Of a stretch of DNA of 64,000 bases, positions 1 to 10,903 are shown piece after piece. Source of the DNA: Cryphonectria parasitica EP155 (lineage: Eukaryota > Ascomycota > Sordariomycetes > Diaporthales > Cryphonectriaceae). Where the stretch lies: assembly GCF_011745365.1 (NCBI RefSeq), contig NW_024468911.1:4396759-4460758 (forward strand). Reading direction: 5' to 3'. The notes beneath the pieces are model-generated. The model searched no databases and had not been told where the DNA came from. It saw only the letters and a list, made by a program, of their open reading frames with translations. The translations under genes and the position numbers were made by a program. Each line of letters begins with the position of its first letter. The stretch's first letter is position 1.

Positions 1-1
1 G

Positions 2-1380
2 CCCTCCATCGCTAGAGTAAAGTGCGTTCTTTGTTCTTATCTCATTCCCCTCGTACTGAATTCTGCTGACACCATCAGGGAGCACTTGTATAGGCGCCAC
101 GCACCGCGTAAAGTATCTTGCCCTCGATGTGCCGCTCCGTTCGACAGAGAGAAGGAGTTGGCCGACCACATCAGGGCGAAGAAGCCATGCGAAATATCAG
201 ATCCACGTGATCGTTCATCACAGACGATCAGTCCTGCGCAAATGTACCTGCTCAGGAGGCGTAATACCCAGTCTCGTGATAATGAAGAACAAAAATGGTT
301 CAAAATATTCTCTATCTTGTTCCCCGAGAAGCAAAAACCAGCATCACCATGTGAGTTATATCTTTCTTCAACCAGACTCTTTCATTATTATCTGACCAAA
401 GGCTACGCCCTTTGTACGTGGACGAATCTCCGCGTAGTGAGTTAGTCTCTAAATCGAGCGCTTCATCACAATGCATTGGAGGCGCCGTGTTCAGTCTCGG
501 GATTTGAGATGGTTCCTTTCGCCGTATACTGTTTGAGACCCGCCAGTGCGGTTATTTTGCAGACGTAGATACATGCGCTAGTTTGCATCAATATGACAAG
601 TTCAGGTCGCCACGATGACCATAATAGAGGCTTCTAGACAGTTTCGTTTCTTGGATCTCATGTACGAATCACTGACAACAAGCAGATTCTGAATGCCGTG
701 ACGGTCTCTGGGGCTGTGATCACACGATGGAACATCTTCAAAAATCTGTCCCGCAACTTGTCGCCGCCGCAGCGACCAGAGATCTCCGAGAAAAGTGCCT
801 TCTTCAGGACGATGAAGAAGTCGAGCAACTTGTCAAAACCATCATAGCGGACCACATCAGTGCTGCATTTCATCAGCACATTAATCATGGCAGTTATCGA
901 CATAGTACTGACAACAGTGAAGAAAAACCAAGAAAAACACTAGCGGAGTATCCTACACTATCCGAATGGAGTCAGGAATCGACAGCGTGGAATTCATTTC
1001 AAGGAAACATCCCTGGAACCCCAACACTGGTCTCACCGTGTACTACTGTTCATTCTGAGTCCACAGATCATGGAGCCGACTTCGAGATAATACTCCAGGA
1101 TCCAGATCCAACCAACATGTTACCACCAATGTATATGGAGTTCGGGCCTCCATCAGATACATCGGAGTTAACAGCCTCCCAAGGAAAGCCCGGAGGATTC
1201 TCTCCGCGGTTGAAACCATATCACGACGAGAGTTTTCAATCACTTCTCCCATGGGAAATATCCATCGAGCAATACAGCTCAGACGCCTTTCCAACCCCTC
1301 CTCTGGACCGGGAGTGCTATCCAGCTGTGGACTTGGAGCGGGTCACTACACACAATGGTCCTCACACCTGGAGTTTATGA
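2..1380 (+). CDS. C2H2-like zinc-finger fungal protein (5' end outside window)
   Basis: The reading frame is open to the left edge, so the gene is truncated at its 5' end. The visible N-terminal part has paired Cys/His elements (KCVLC, then HLYRRH, then CPRC and a final Cys after a basic HIRAKK stretch). This is the arrangement of fungal C2H2-like proteins in which two degenerate fingers precede a conserved segment; here that segment reads EEQKWFKIFSILFPE. Proposed exons are 2-350 and 686-1380: donor GTGAGT at 351, acceptor CAG ending at 685, which keeps frame and gives PASPY across the junction. The second exon is acidic and Ser/Thr/Pro-rich, with no domain I recognise, and ends at TGA 1378-1380. 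Function is unknown. Such proteins are usually listed as C2H2-type domain proteins; nuclear or signalling roles are guesses. The family link rests on pattern, and the 335-nt intron is longer than its neighbours, so that junction is the weakest part. Confidence 0.6.
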
Positions 1381-1617
1381 AACACCTCGGACTTCGACCA
1401 TGAGCAGCAGTACCAAGGACGCATACTTTTCAGGCCCTCAAGATTTGCTTCAGAATAAATAAGGAATTAGGAAGACTATCGCAAAACAGATTGCCAGTGC
1501 ATGCACTGACTAGACCCGTAATATTGTCACAAAAACTTCGTCGATGATATTTCATTACTAGTGGTAGTTCTGGCCTCGTCTCTACATGAAGACTGGTTCC
1601 CTTCCTATTTTCTCCTT

Positions 1618-3827
1618 TCAACGACTTAACAATGGGTTTTCAAACCCAGACCATATGCGTGGCCTTTTCTCCGTTTCCTCAGACAGCTGCCGCTGATTCA
1701 TATGTAAGTCAAAGAGCCGGTTAGGCGACGCCAAATAGCTGGGCACATCTTGTACTCGCCAGGTCCCTTCCATCTGTGACTCCTCCACCACAACTGCAAT
1801 CTTGACGCAACATTGGGACTTGCCCACCATCCGCGCCAGCTCGTTCATAATCTCGTGAATCCGCACGTCATCGGCGCTGTCGAGGCGGTCAAGCACAATA
1901 TACATGCTCGTCTTCTGCGAGTCGTCCTCTGCGCCAGCCAACTCGTTCAATATGTCCAGAATGAGGTCTGTCAGCTGCTGAAACGTCGGCTGCATGGCAG
2001 GTGTGGGCATGTGACCGTATCTGTCACCCATTAGAGAGTGCTGTGACACGTTTGGAGACCATGCGTCATAATACATGAGAGGAGATGGCGGTCTTGAGGG
2101 CACGCCGTTGGAGTATGAAGGCAGCGGCGGAGTCTGAAGGAGCGGGTAGGAGTGGCTGTGCGGGATGGATGGATGGGCTCGAAGGGTTCGTTCGAAGTCT
2201 CCCAGTCGGTCCCTCAAAATCTCTTTATTCATACTGACAAGCTTGAGCGCCGTGGCGGCCAGGACTTCATCAGCGCGGGCTTTCAAGTGATCTCGGTCTG
2301 GACGACAGGAGAAAAACGACACTTTCCCCTGCGCAGCGTCACTAGAGCCTGCGTGGAATTCGGATATGTGAATGGCCGCTGGAGAAAGCCAGCTGGAGTT
2401 GAGACCTCGTGCCTCTCGACCCTCTCTGTTGGTGTGGCCGTTGATGAAGAGCAGGGATGAGTAAGACGCGTTTGCCCACGCTTGATATGTAGGGTGAGAC
2501 AAAATTTTTGCGGGTGTCATTTGTTCATAGGTTGAGTATGGGTCGTGAGGGTTGTACTCGTCGGCGTCAGGGAATTCGGATCGAAGGCTGGATTTCGTGA
2601 CAGACAGGGAGAGGCCTGGATGATCCAAAGTAACCTGATTGACGGTCAGTCAAGGAATATCTAGGCAGAAGGGGCTTGGAAGATGCAAGCTGGAGCTGCA
2701 AACTCCGATGGTTTCGACGGACATTCAGTAGCTGCTGCAGAACATGGAATCTCCGGCCATCTTCCTGGCTGGCTTGCTTATCAAGGCGGGCTCTCAATGC
2801 TTTGTTGTCTTCCAGCAGCTTAGAGTGGTCTTCCTCTGCCTTTTTTGCCCTCGCTTCAGCTTCATCTGCCTTTCGCACTAAGAGTCCAATCTCGTTCTCG
2901 ATGTTTAGAGCACGAGTGTGAAGTCCTATGCTTGCTGTAGCGTTGACTTCCGCCAGTAATTTGTAGATCAACTTTGCAGTCTCGTCGAACTCGAGCTTGG
3001 CAGCAGAGATTGCCGGCCATAGTCTTTCTGCCCAAAGTTTAGCACCCTAGTCATATGTATTGGGAAGATGAATGTACACACTTGTCCAAAAATGGCAACA
3101 GTATTCTGCTACAGCTCTTGAGAATTCAATGACGCGGAGATAAATATCCCCAACGAGCTTCTGCATATGCTTCCCGATGTCGCGATGTTGGTAGATCTCT
3201 TTCCATTGCCCGAGTCTTGGCAGCATTTTTTCGATTTGGCTCATATGATCTCCAAGATTCTTCTCATTCTTTGTCTTGTTGACCACAACCTGCTTCCCAG
3301 TCAGTGAAAACTTCCCACAACTGAAGAGGCCATGACCAACTATCAAAAGGATCGACATAGTCTGCCAACCAATCTCGGCATACGGCCCAGAAGCACTGCT
3401 GACCGCATCGAGGATACTCGAATAAGCAGCTGCAAAACGAGATACTGCAAAGAGGCTTCTTTGCAGACCCGCGTTGACAGCCCCTACTCCATGTGATCTC
3501 TCCTCGCCCAGGAGATTTTGCGTCTCGGACGCATCCTCGAATTGCTTCACAGCACGGGCACCAAGGTCGCGGGCCGCCAAATCTTCATTTCCAGCGTCTT
3601 GAATTCTCTGAAGAAGCTCCTTCTTCGATGAAGCGAGATTTTCTCTCCCCTTCAAGATGCTCGAGATGCGCTTCTTGAACTGTTTATGTTCCCGGTCCAC
3701 CGTGTCAGGTGCCTTGCCGACTATGCTGCCTTCATGTGAGTCTGTGAAATCGTACTTAGTGAGCCAAGAATTACCTGTCCTTGCCAAACAAGATGACCTT
3801 CTCACTGCCTTTGGGCTCGCTGGCCAT
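1618..3827 (-). CDS. DUF7708 / STAND-like NTPase-related fungal protein
   Basis: Proposed exons on the reverse strand are 3827-3806, 3741-3082, 3027-2723 and 2634-1618, about 667 residues. An N-terminal helical region (KAPDTVDREHKQFKKRI onward) leads into a stretch resembling DUF7708 of fungal NACHT/STAND proteins (GRLGQW-type QIEKMLPRLGQWKEIYQH, then VGDIYLRVIEFSRAV). A charged coiled coil follows (ADEAEARAKKAEEDHSKLL). The C-terminal half resembles the NTPase-like module of these proteins: SSLLFINGHT where a P-loop would be, SWLSPAAIHISEF, and a Walker-B-like MYIVLDRLD. No GxxxxGKS/T is present, so nucleotide binding is doubtful. The 5' end is uncertain. Splicing at the obvious GTAATT donor (ATG at 3827) puts the next exon out of frame, whereas an earlier GTGAGA donor after 22 nt keeps it. 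It is read opposite to the C2H2-like gene, tail to tail with it. A role in NLR-like signalling is inference only. Confidence 0.6.
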
Positions 3828-4529
3828 GGTTGTGCTTTGGAATGGTTGGTGAGAAGAACGTTCCACCGCCAAAAGCCGTCTATGAGCAATGCCACCAGAT
3901 AGCCACACGAACAAGATCTTTGAATAGTCATTCAGGCACGGAGAAACTCCGTGCTGACGAGTTACATCGAATCCGAGGCATTACTAATCCCAAAATGGTC
4001 CATCACCCGGCTGTAGGATGAACGATTCCATGTAGGCACCAGGAGCTGAAAGCCGGCACCACCACTCTCATTACCGCAGCTGACACATTCCACCAGGTTA
4101 CGATCTTGTTCCAAAACAGGGGTAGTCATGATGTGGTGGTCAGCCTGCAGCGAGACTGCTGACTATCATCCAATCGCGACGACGCACGCCTCCACTCATA
4201 CACATCAATGATGGTTACTTCCCGCACATAACGGTGACTTTCTACATCGATATAGGCAGCTGTAACAGGGATCCTGCTGAAGATTCGTACACCATGTACG
4301 AGACTGATGCACAGCCGCAACGACGTGCCTATGGTTAGTCACCTCAAGCTCTTTACTTAAAGAGCTCTTTTTACTCTGGAATTTGACCCCCAATTTTATC
4401 ATTGCTTAATGTTCTTCAAGCTCTTCTCGATACTGCAGAGATTCAGTTTGTTGCCTGCATCTGCACACTGTATGGTCGGAATTACTTGGACTGTGCATAC
4501 TTGTTACTCAAGAGTTCCTATATCAGAAG
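3828..4529. other. Divergent promoter region between the NTPase-like and AAA ATPase genes
   Basis: About 700 nt separating two genes that point away from each other, so it should hold both promoters. No credible ORF, RNA gene or repeat was recognised. Short reverse-strand ORFs at 4126-4402 show no domain or coding pattern. Confidence 0.4.
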
Positions 4530-7169
4530 ATGGCTGAGGTGACAGCAGTAGGTTAAACGTGAACGCACTAGACACTAAGAAACTCCGTTGGCGCTAACGA
4601 TTTGTAGAATGACCGTCGGACGGTCGAGGCGATGAACCTGAGGTACATTGAATTACTAGAGAAACGTATTGCACAACTCGAGACTCAAATCAACAAGGCC
4701 GAGTCAGCAAAGGACGAGGCAAAGAAAGACGGAAAGGACGAGAAGAAGAATGATGTGCGTCCTCATCTTTGGCTTCAAGACCAGAAAAGAAAAAAATCAA
4801 AAAATATTTCTTGACTAACTTCATCATAGGACCAGGATGGTACCAAGAGCCGATACCGCTATGTCCTTCGAAAATGGGACAAGAATGCTGGCGCGCATAA
4901 GGACGAGGACGTGGGCTCGGACTGGTTCAACCAGCCCAAGAACAAAAACTCTGCCTACGTGTACCGGCGTATATACGATCCAGAAACCGGAGAGAAAGAT
5001 GCATACAGCGAGATCGAGATCGAGGACCCAGAACTCATGGAACTGCTGAAGGAGGAGATTGGCAAGTACCCGGGCGTCAGCTTCGATACCGAGACCATCA
5101 GCATGATATCGCCGTTCCCTGCTGTAATCCACAATTGGGACAAACTTTGGGACCGTGTCAAGAAGTCGCCGGAAAGCCAGACAAGTAAAGACCTAGCCAA
5201 CCTCATGGAGCGCGTCCGTTCGACGCCTGAACTTGATAGTTACTTCAAGCTTCGGGGTGCAGGTGGCCTAGAAGATGGGATCAAGGCAGTGACTTTCGAC
5301 ACGCTATGGACGGCCTTCGCCCCTGGGACACTCATTGTAGTCCGGGCTTACAGGAACGTTCCCCAGATCATGTCCGTTGCGGACTCGCCCATCCCATACT
5401 CGGCGAGTGCTCGCTATACGAAGCTGTATATGTGGGCCTGGACTTGGGACTTTGACGGTCACAACCTGGTCAAGGTCTGGCACGAGTTCAAGTTTGACCG
5501 TTTTCGGGGGACCAAAAACGTCTCTGAACTGGCGTACGTCCCGTTGGATGTGTACCCTGATGCCGAAGCCCTGAAGGAGACCGTGAGAAAAAGGTCACAA
5601 AAATTCATTCATTACACCGTAAAGTGTAAAGATGGGGCGGACCAGGTTTTTCAGTATGACGATCTTGCGTATGCCGACGAGCGCAAGACGCTGTCGGACG
5701 GCCGCGACAGCAGCAGGGATCAGGGAGACGACGACAGCAGAGAGTACAATCCCAATTCAGAGGAAGACGGATCCTCAGCCTCGAAGCTCGTGCACATCAG
5801 AGGCGAGGTGGTTTCGGACGCACAGGCTTATACGCAGAACACCAATACAGTCATCCTGCCCATTGGAGAACGAGCACGGGCAGCCTTCATCGACCGGCAG
5901 CAAGCGGTGGTCGACGAGATGGACATCTTTCGTGAGGCGGTCAACAAAATCAAGCCCGACGAACCTCTTGACCCGAACGATAATAATTACCTGCTCATGC
6001 CTCCCCGGGTGCTCGGGTACGCAACGAGGCAGCGCGTGTGGGGTCAGTTCCTCCTGAGCTCTGTGACAGAGAAGGACAAGGCGAACCCGAAGGCCTTTAA
6101 AGAGACGCTGCAGTTGAGCCAGAGGTACAAGGACATGATCGACTCCCTGGTAGCGGCACATATGCAGAAGACGAAAAAGCCCATCATTGATATCATCGAG
6201 GAGAAGGGCAAGGGACTTGTGCTCTTGCTCCATGGACCGCCCGGCGTCGGTAAGACCCTGACGGCTGAGACAGTCGCCCGGGCCACAGGCAAGCCATTGT
6301 TTGTCGTGTCGGTCGCTGAGATCGGCCTGGATGCGTCCCGGGCCGAGCAAAAGCTGGAGAAAATCTTCTCCCTCGCGACCAAGTGGCAGGCCGTCCTCCT
6401 CATCGACGAGGCGGATGTCTTCCTCGAGACCAGGAACCGGTTCTCACCCCCACAGCGAAACGCCCTCGTGTCGGTGCTCCTGCGCGTGCTCGAGTACTAC
6501 GAGGGTATCATTATGATGACGACGAACCGGATCAAGGCCATCGACGTCGCTGTCATCTCGCGTATCCACCTGGCGGTGCGGTACACGGACCTCGGTGCCG
6601 TAGAGATGCGCAACATCTTCAAGTACTATCTTAACCAGCTCCGTCCAGACCTCATCCACAACCTGGAAGAGATCATGAACTTCATCGACACCTTCGGCCA
6701 CATGTACAACCTCAACGGTCGTCAGATTCGCAATGTGGTCATGGCGGCGCAGGCATACGCGAGCCACTCGCTCAACTCGGTGACCCTCGAGAGCGCAGCG
6801 ATGACGGTGGCGTACAACCCGGCTGGACGAGGTTATGAGAATCCTCAAGGCCCACCATATGCTGGGTATGGTGCTGGGTACGGCGATGCTGGGCCTGGTC
6901 CTGGCCCTGGTCCTGGTCCTGGTTATCATCTGGGAGGAGGATACGGACCACCAGGAGGACCACCACATGCTGGTGCAGGCTACCGCGGATGGGGGGATGG
7001 AGGGTATAACGAGAACCCGCACATTGGCGGCTACAGCCCTGTGCCACAAAGACCAGATGGCAAGATGACGGCGAATCACCTGCGCGCAGTCTGCGAGCTG
7101 ACGCGGGAGTTTCAGGAGCAACTGAAGGAGGAGTCGAAAGATCAGCGGTCTGCCAATGAGGCACGGTAG
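4530..7169 (+). CDS. AAA+ ATPase with DUF7025-type N-terminal region
   Basis: Exons 4530-4538, 4608-4754 and 4830-7169 give about 831 residues. The first coding exon is only ATG GCT GAG; the intron 4539-4607 and the second intron (GTGCGT at 4755, branch-like GACTAAC, TAG at 4829) both keep frame. Layout: a short coiled coil with an Asp/Lys-rich linker (residues 10-50); a DUF7025-like region near residues 150-300 (FAPGTLIVVRAYRN, WHEFKFDRFRG); an acidic linker; then the AAA core with Walker A GPPGVGKT near 521, Walker B LLIDEADVF near 575, sensor-1 MMTTN near 614 and an arginine-bearing SRIHLAVRY. The tail is a Gly/Pro/Tyr-rich low-complexity segment with (GP) repeats, then a short charged helix. 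Fungal members of this family are ATPases of unknown substrate, often near heterokaryon-incompatibility or NLR-like genes; the family name is secure, the cellular job is not. Confidence 0.9.
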
Positions 7170-7774
7170 GAAAGAGATCGATTCTTGTTGTTCTGCTATA
7201 CTTACATAATAGAAGAGGTTCAGAAGTTTTTTCAAGTCGAGTCTCGACGCATGTGGATCGGGAATCCGGGGCCCCAGGTCCATAATTCAATCTCCGACAA
7301 GGGTCAATCGAGCCAGCTCTAGGCTAATGCAAGTAAGCATAGTAGTTGACAACATTCCTCTAAAAGCATGCTATCTTCGTGGGTGGGTTTACCATGGTGA
7401 GATGTTGTCTGAAAGTCTTGTCGAGCAGAGCTAGGGGATGTTGTGATGATCGTAGATTCTGTACTTCGTCTAGGTAATTAACTTCTTTGTAAGGTTGAGG
7501 TCGAACGCTCTTTCCTATCTACCACTTCCAACGGGCAAACAGGCAAGGGCCCCTCCCTTGTCACTAGCCAAAACGCTTGTCAGCGGGCTGACATAACACT
7601 GTTGCTCATTGGGACTTTCAGCTGCTGTGGAGCTCACCGATTGGCCCTTTTCCTTTCTTTGGCTCTTTCTTTCATTTTCTCTTGGCTCTCTTTCCTTTTC
7701 CATTGTTGGCAACCGCCACCCTCAATTGCAGACGGCCCCCTCTGAAGCTTGAGTAGACGAAGTACATCAAATCC
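7170..7774. other. Intergenic region, promoter of L-serine dehydratase
   Basis: Holds the 3' flank of the AAA ATPase gene and the promoter of the next gene. A strong pyrimidine-rich block lies at about 7639-7704, as is common just upstream of transcription or translation starts in filamentous fungi. An inverted CCAAT box (ATTGG) sits at its left end near 7640. No gene was seen. Confidence 0.45.
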
Positions 7775-9983
7775 ATGCGGCAGCTTAAGCTGTTGCGCGA
7801 CCTGGCTGGTCGGCGGGTGACGGGTTACACCTCTCCCGTCCTTCAGAGGAATGCATCGGAATTGTTTCCATGTTCTTCATGGCGATCATCTTACCGAGGC
7901 TGCTCTTTGTCAACCAGGGGATGTGCAAGCGAGATCCAGGCTGGATCATGTCGCCGCCATTTCAGTTCCTCTGCCGACGCGACCGCCAGCGCCGAGGATG
8001 ATGACCGCCCGGAGCATTCTGGCACATACAGTGAAGCTGACCACGAGCACGCTGTCATTTCGACGTTCGACCTGTTCTCTATTGGAATTGGTCCGAGCTC
8101 ATCACACACCGTGGGACCGATGCGTGCTGGCAACATCTTCATCACGGACCTGATCGAGGCGGATCTGCTGCATAAGGTGCACAAGATTCGTGTGTCGCTG
8201 TATGGAAGTCTGGCTCTCACCGGAGAAGGCCACATGACACCATCTGGTATGGCCCTCGTGGGCGGCTGTGCCGACTCATATTGCTGACACAAGACCAACA
8301 GCCTTGCTTCTGGGCCTGGAAAGCCAAAATGTTGAGACAGTCGACACAGCTTATGTTCCAACCCGTTTTGAGGAGATCAAGCAGACCAAGAAATTACACC
8401 TAGGTCATGGCCTGTCAGACGGGAAGGGCAAGGAAATCGATTTTGATTACGATCGAGACTTCACCTGGGAATGGGGCAGAAAGCTACCGATGCACAGCAA
8501 CGGTATGCGGTTCAGAGTCTATAACCAGGATGGTGACATGCTTGCGACCAACGACCTGTTCAGCGTGGGCGGTGGATTTGTTGTTAATGGGGCACTGTCA
8601 ACAGACTTTGGGCAAGGCTCCAGCCCTGAGTCGGCCCCTGCAGACCCATCCACAGCGAAGGACGCTCCGAGCACGCACCCAAAGGACCTAGCGGAGAACC
8701 TGTTTTACAAGGAAATCAGGCGGTCCGATGCCGCTGGTGATCGGAGGACTGGTGCCGAGGTGCGGCCCAAGGATGAAGGAAAGCTCCTCGAGCAAGGTGA
8801 GACGCCTGTCGAAAACAGTGGGCCACTCGCAACGGTGGAAACACCTGATCCAAAGACGAACGTGGAGACAAGCGAGAAGGGAGCGACGCAGCCACGATAC
8901 CCCTTTCGAGATGCGACTAGCTTGTTGGCCCTCTGCCATAAGCACAACCTGACGATTGCACAGCTGGTCTTTGAGAACGAGAGGAGCCATGGCTACACGA
9001 ATGAGGAAATTCTAGAAAAGACGTACAGGATATGGCATGTCATGGATAACAGCATCCTGGAGGGCGTACAAGCACCGTTAGATTCGACCCTACCTGGCTC
9101 GCTGAAGCTGCACCGGCGTGCTCCTGCGCTGTACAAACGACTCACGCGTGGGTTGTACCCTGCGAGCGCACAAGAGATCCCCTCAGCTGTCGCGGCTCCC
9201 AAACCCGCCAACATCGTTGGTGGCACAGGCATGTCTGCGTCTACAAGCCTGACACCCAAGACGCAAGGTCAGATGAAGCCTGCTTTATCGTACAAGCGGG
9301 GCCCTATCCGAACGCATGGCTCCTTCGACCACACCATCATGCCCACCCCTCTCCGGCGGCCAGACTTTCCAGCCATGGACTACCTTGCGGTCTACGCCAT
9401 TGCAGTCAACGAGACCAATGCGGCGGGCGGTCGGATTGTGACCGCTCCCACGAACGGCGCTGCGGGTATCATTCCTGCTGTGCTGAAATACGTCATCGAG
9501 TTCATCAGTGACGATCCCGAGCGCGACATTCCGACTTTCTTGCTTACGGCTGCAGCCATCGGCATGTTGTATAAACGAGGCGCAACCATCTCCGCTGCCG
9601 AAGGCGGTTGCATGGCCGAGGTTGGCGTGGCGTGCAGCATGGCGGCGGGTGCCTTTGCGGCGTGCATGGGCGCATCTCCCGAGACGATCGAGCAGGCTGC
9701 AGAGATTGGTATCGAGCACAACCTTGGACTGACATGCGACCCTATCGGGGGCCTTGTGCAGGCGCCTTGCATCGAACGGAACGCGCTGGGCGCAATCAAG
9801 GCCATCTCCAGCGCCAATCTGGCTCTGAGCAGCTCGGGCACGGCAAAGGTTGCCCTGGATTTCGCGATTCAAGCGATGAGGCTGACGGCCCAAGGGATGC
9901 GGAATGAATTTAAAGAGACGAGCCTCAGCGGGCTTGCGACGAGCGTGCCCCTCAATATCCCCGTCAGCGTGCCTGACTGTTGA
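7775..9983 (+). CDS. L-serine dehydratase (L-serine ammonia-lyase), [4Fe-4S] type, mitochondrial
   Basis: Exons 7775-8246 and 8302-9983, about 717 residues. It catalyses L-serine to pyruvate plus ammonia with an Fe-S cluster instead of PLP. The beta domain begins near residue 98 with the signature [16 protein letters not shown]. The alpha domain begins near 357 ([13 protein letters not shown]) and carries [38 protein letters not shown] near 591, CDPIGG near 636 and PCIERN; the cysteines of the last three motifs are the expected cluster ligands. A low-complexity linker of roughly 110-120 residues (about 240-355) separates the domains. The first ~75 residues are rich in Arg and Ser with few acids and end in RRHFSSSA, a typical mitochondrial presequence. 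The intron junction restores HMTPSALLLGLE, a conserved stretch. Bacterial enzymes of this type are usually around 450 residues, so the extra length is the presequence and linker. Confidence 0.93.
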
Positions 9984-9998
9984 TTTTGGGGAGAAATT

Positions 9999-10012
9999 GG
10001 GGGGGGGGGGGG
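9999..10012. repeat. (G)14 mononucleotide tract
   Basis: Uninterrupted run of 14 G starting about 15 nt after the serine dehydratase stop codon, probably in its 3' UTR. One of eight such G or C tracts in the window. Confidence 0.95.
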
Positions 10013-10405
10013 ACAAAGTTCTGTGTGCATAGCCTAAGAACGGAAGCGTTTCTTCCTCACATTGTGCACCGGCGCTTCTCAGATTCATAGATTTTATATA
10101 GACCACTTAGACTTGATAGAGGAATTTTAGAGAATTGAGACGATTTGGGTAAGCCATGGCTGACTGATTACCTGCTAGCAAAGATACCCCCTCGCGGAGA
10201 CCAATAAATTTACTCGAGTTGCGCACATCCCACACCTAAATTGATTTATAGTAGAAGATTTATTAGATTGCTCTGAAAAATCCGTGGATACTTACCTGAC
10301 TTGTAAGTGCTCTGAGCCGGTCGTCTTCGCGATATGCGACCCTTGACGAAGCTTTGACTTTAGCGATATAATATATCATTTTTGAGAATGACATCAATCA
10401 CCATC

Positions 10406-10500
10406 GGGCGCATGGTCTAGGGGTATGATTTTCGCTTCGCATTCGCAAAATGCTTTGCTCTGCCTGTGAAAGGTCGTGGGTTCAATTCCCACTGTGTCCA
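10406..10500 (+). tRNA. tRNA-Ala (anticodon CGC) with a 23-nt intron
   Basis: Folds as a cloverleaf. Acceptor stem 10406-10412 pairs with 10493-10499, with A73 at 10500. The third pair is G3:U70, the identity element of alanine tRNAs. The anticodon stem 10431-10435 pairs with 10466-10470, and the loop reads TT-CGC-A before the intron. The intron 10442-10464 sits directly after nucleotide 37, the canonical position in eukaryotic nuclear tRNAs. The T arm is 10476-10492 with loop TTCAATT, and the variable loop is 5 nt. The D stem has one U.U mismatch. A/B-box-like sequences (TGGTCTAGGGG, GGTTCAATTCC) are intact and a T-run follows, so the gene looks functional. Confidence 0.93.
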
Positions 10501-10507
10501 AATGTGA

Positions 10508-10514
10508 TTTTTTT
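10508..10514 (+). terminator. RNA polymerase III terminator of tRNA-Ala
   Basis: Run of seven T starting 8 nt after the tRNA 3' end, as expected for Pol III termination. Confidence 0.75.
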
Positions 10515-10903
10515 GATGCCCTCATGTTGAGGGCACAGGTCTTTGAATGGTATTTAAGAACACCTTTTTCCCCCCCATAGTACATACTTTTTCTTCCACT
10601 TTTTCATCCTCTAATGGTGGACGTTACGAGGGGTCTGGGCAGACTGGAAGACGGGGATGAGGTTTGTGACTCGGCCTGGACCGAGCTTGGTCCGGCGGTA
10701 TCTCCTCAAGACGGCAAGCGGTGTGTAACCAGTCCCCGAGTTTCCTGCCGCCTTGTCAACTAACTGTACGAAATGCCACATTGACTTTCAGGCGCCGTTG
10801 CAATCCTCAAGGCGCAGTCTCGCATCGGCAGCAAATCTGTCATTTCCTTCAACAATCACTCTTGGGCTCATGATCTTATGGCACTTAACATAATTATAGC
10901 ATC

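Noticed and set aside
86..88. TTG as the start of the first gene
   Set aside because: The frame is open to the window edge and includes Cys residues of the first finger upstream, so the gene simply continues outside the window.
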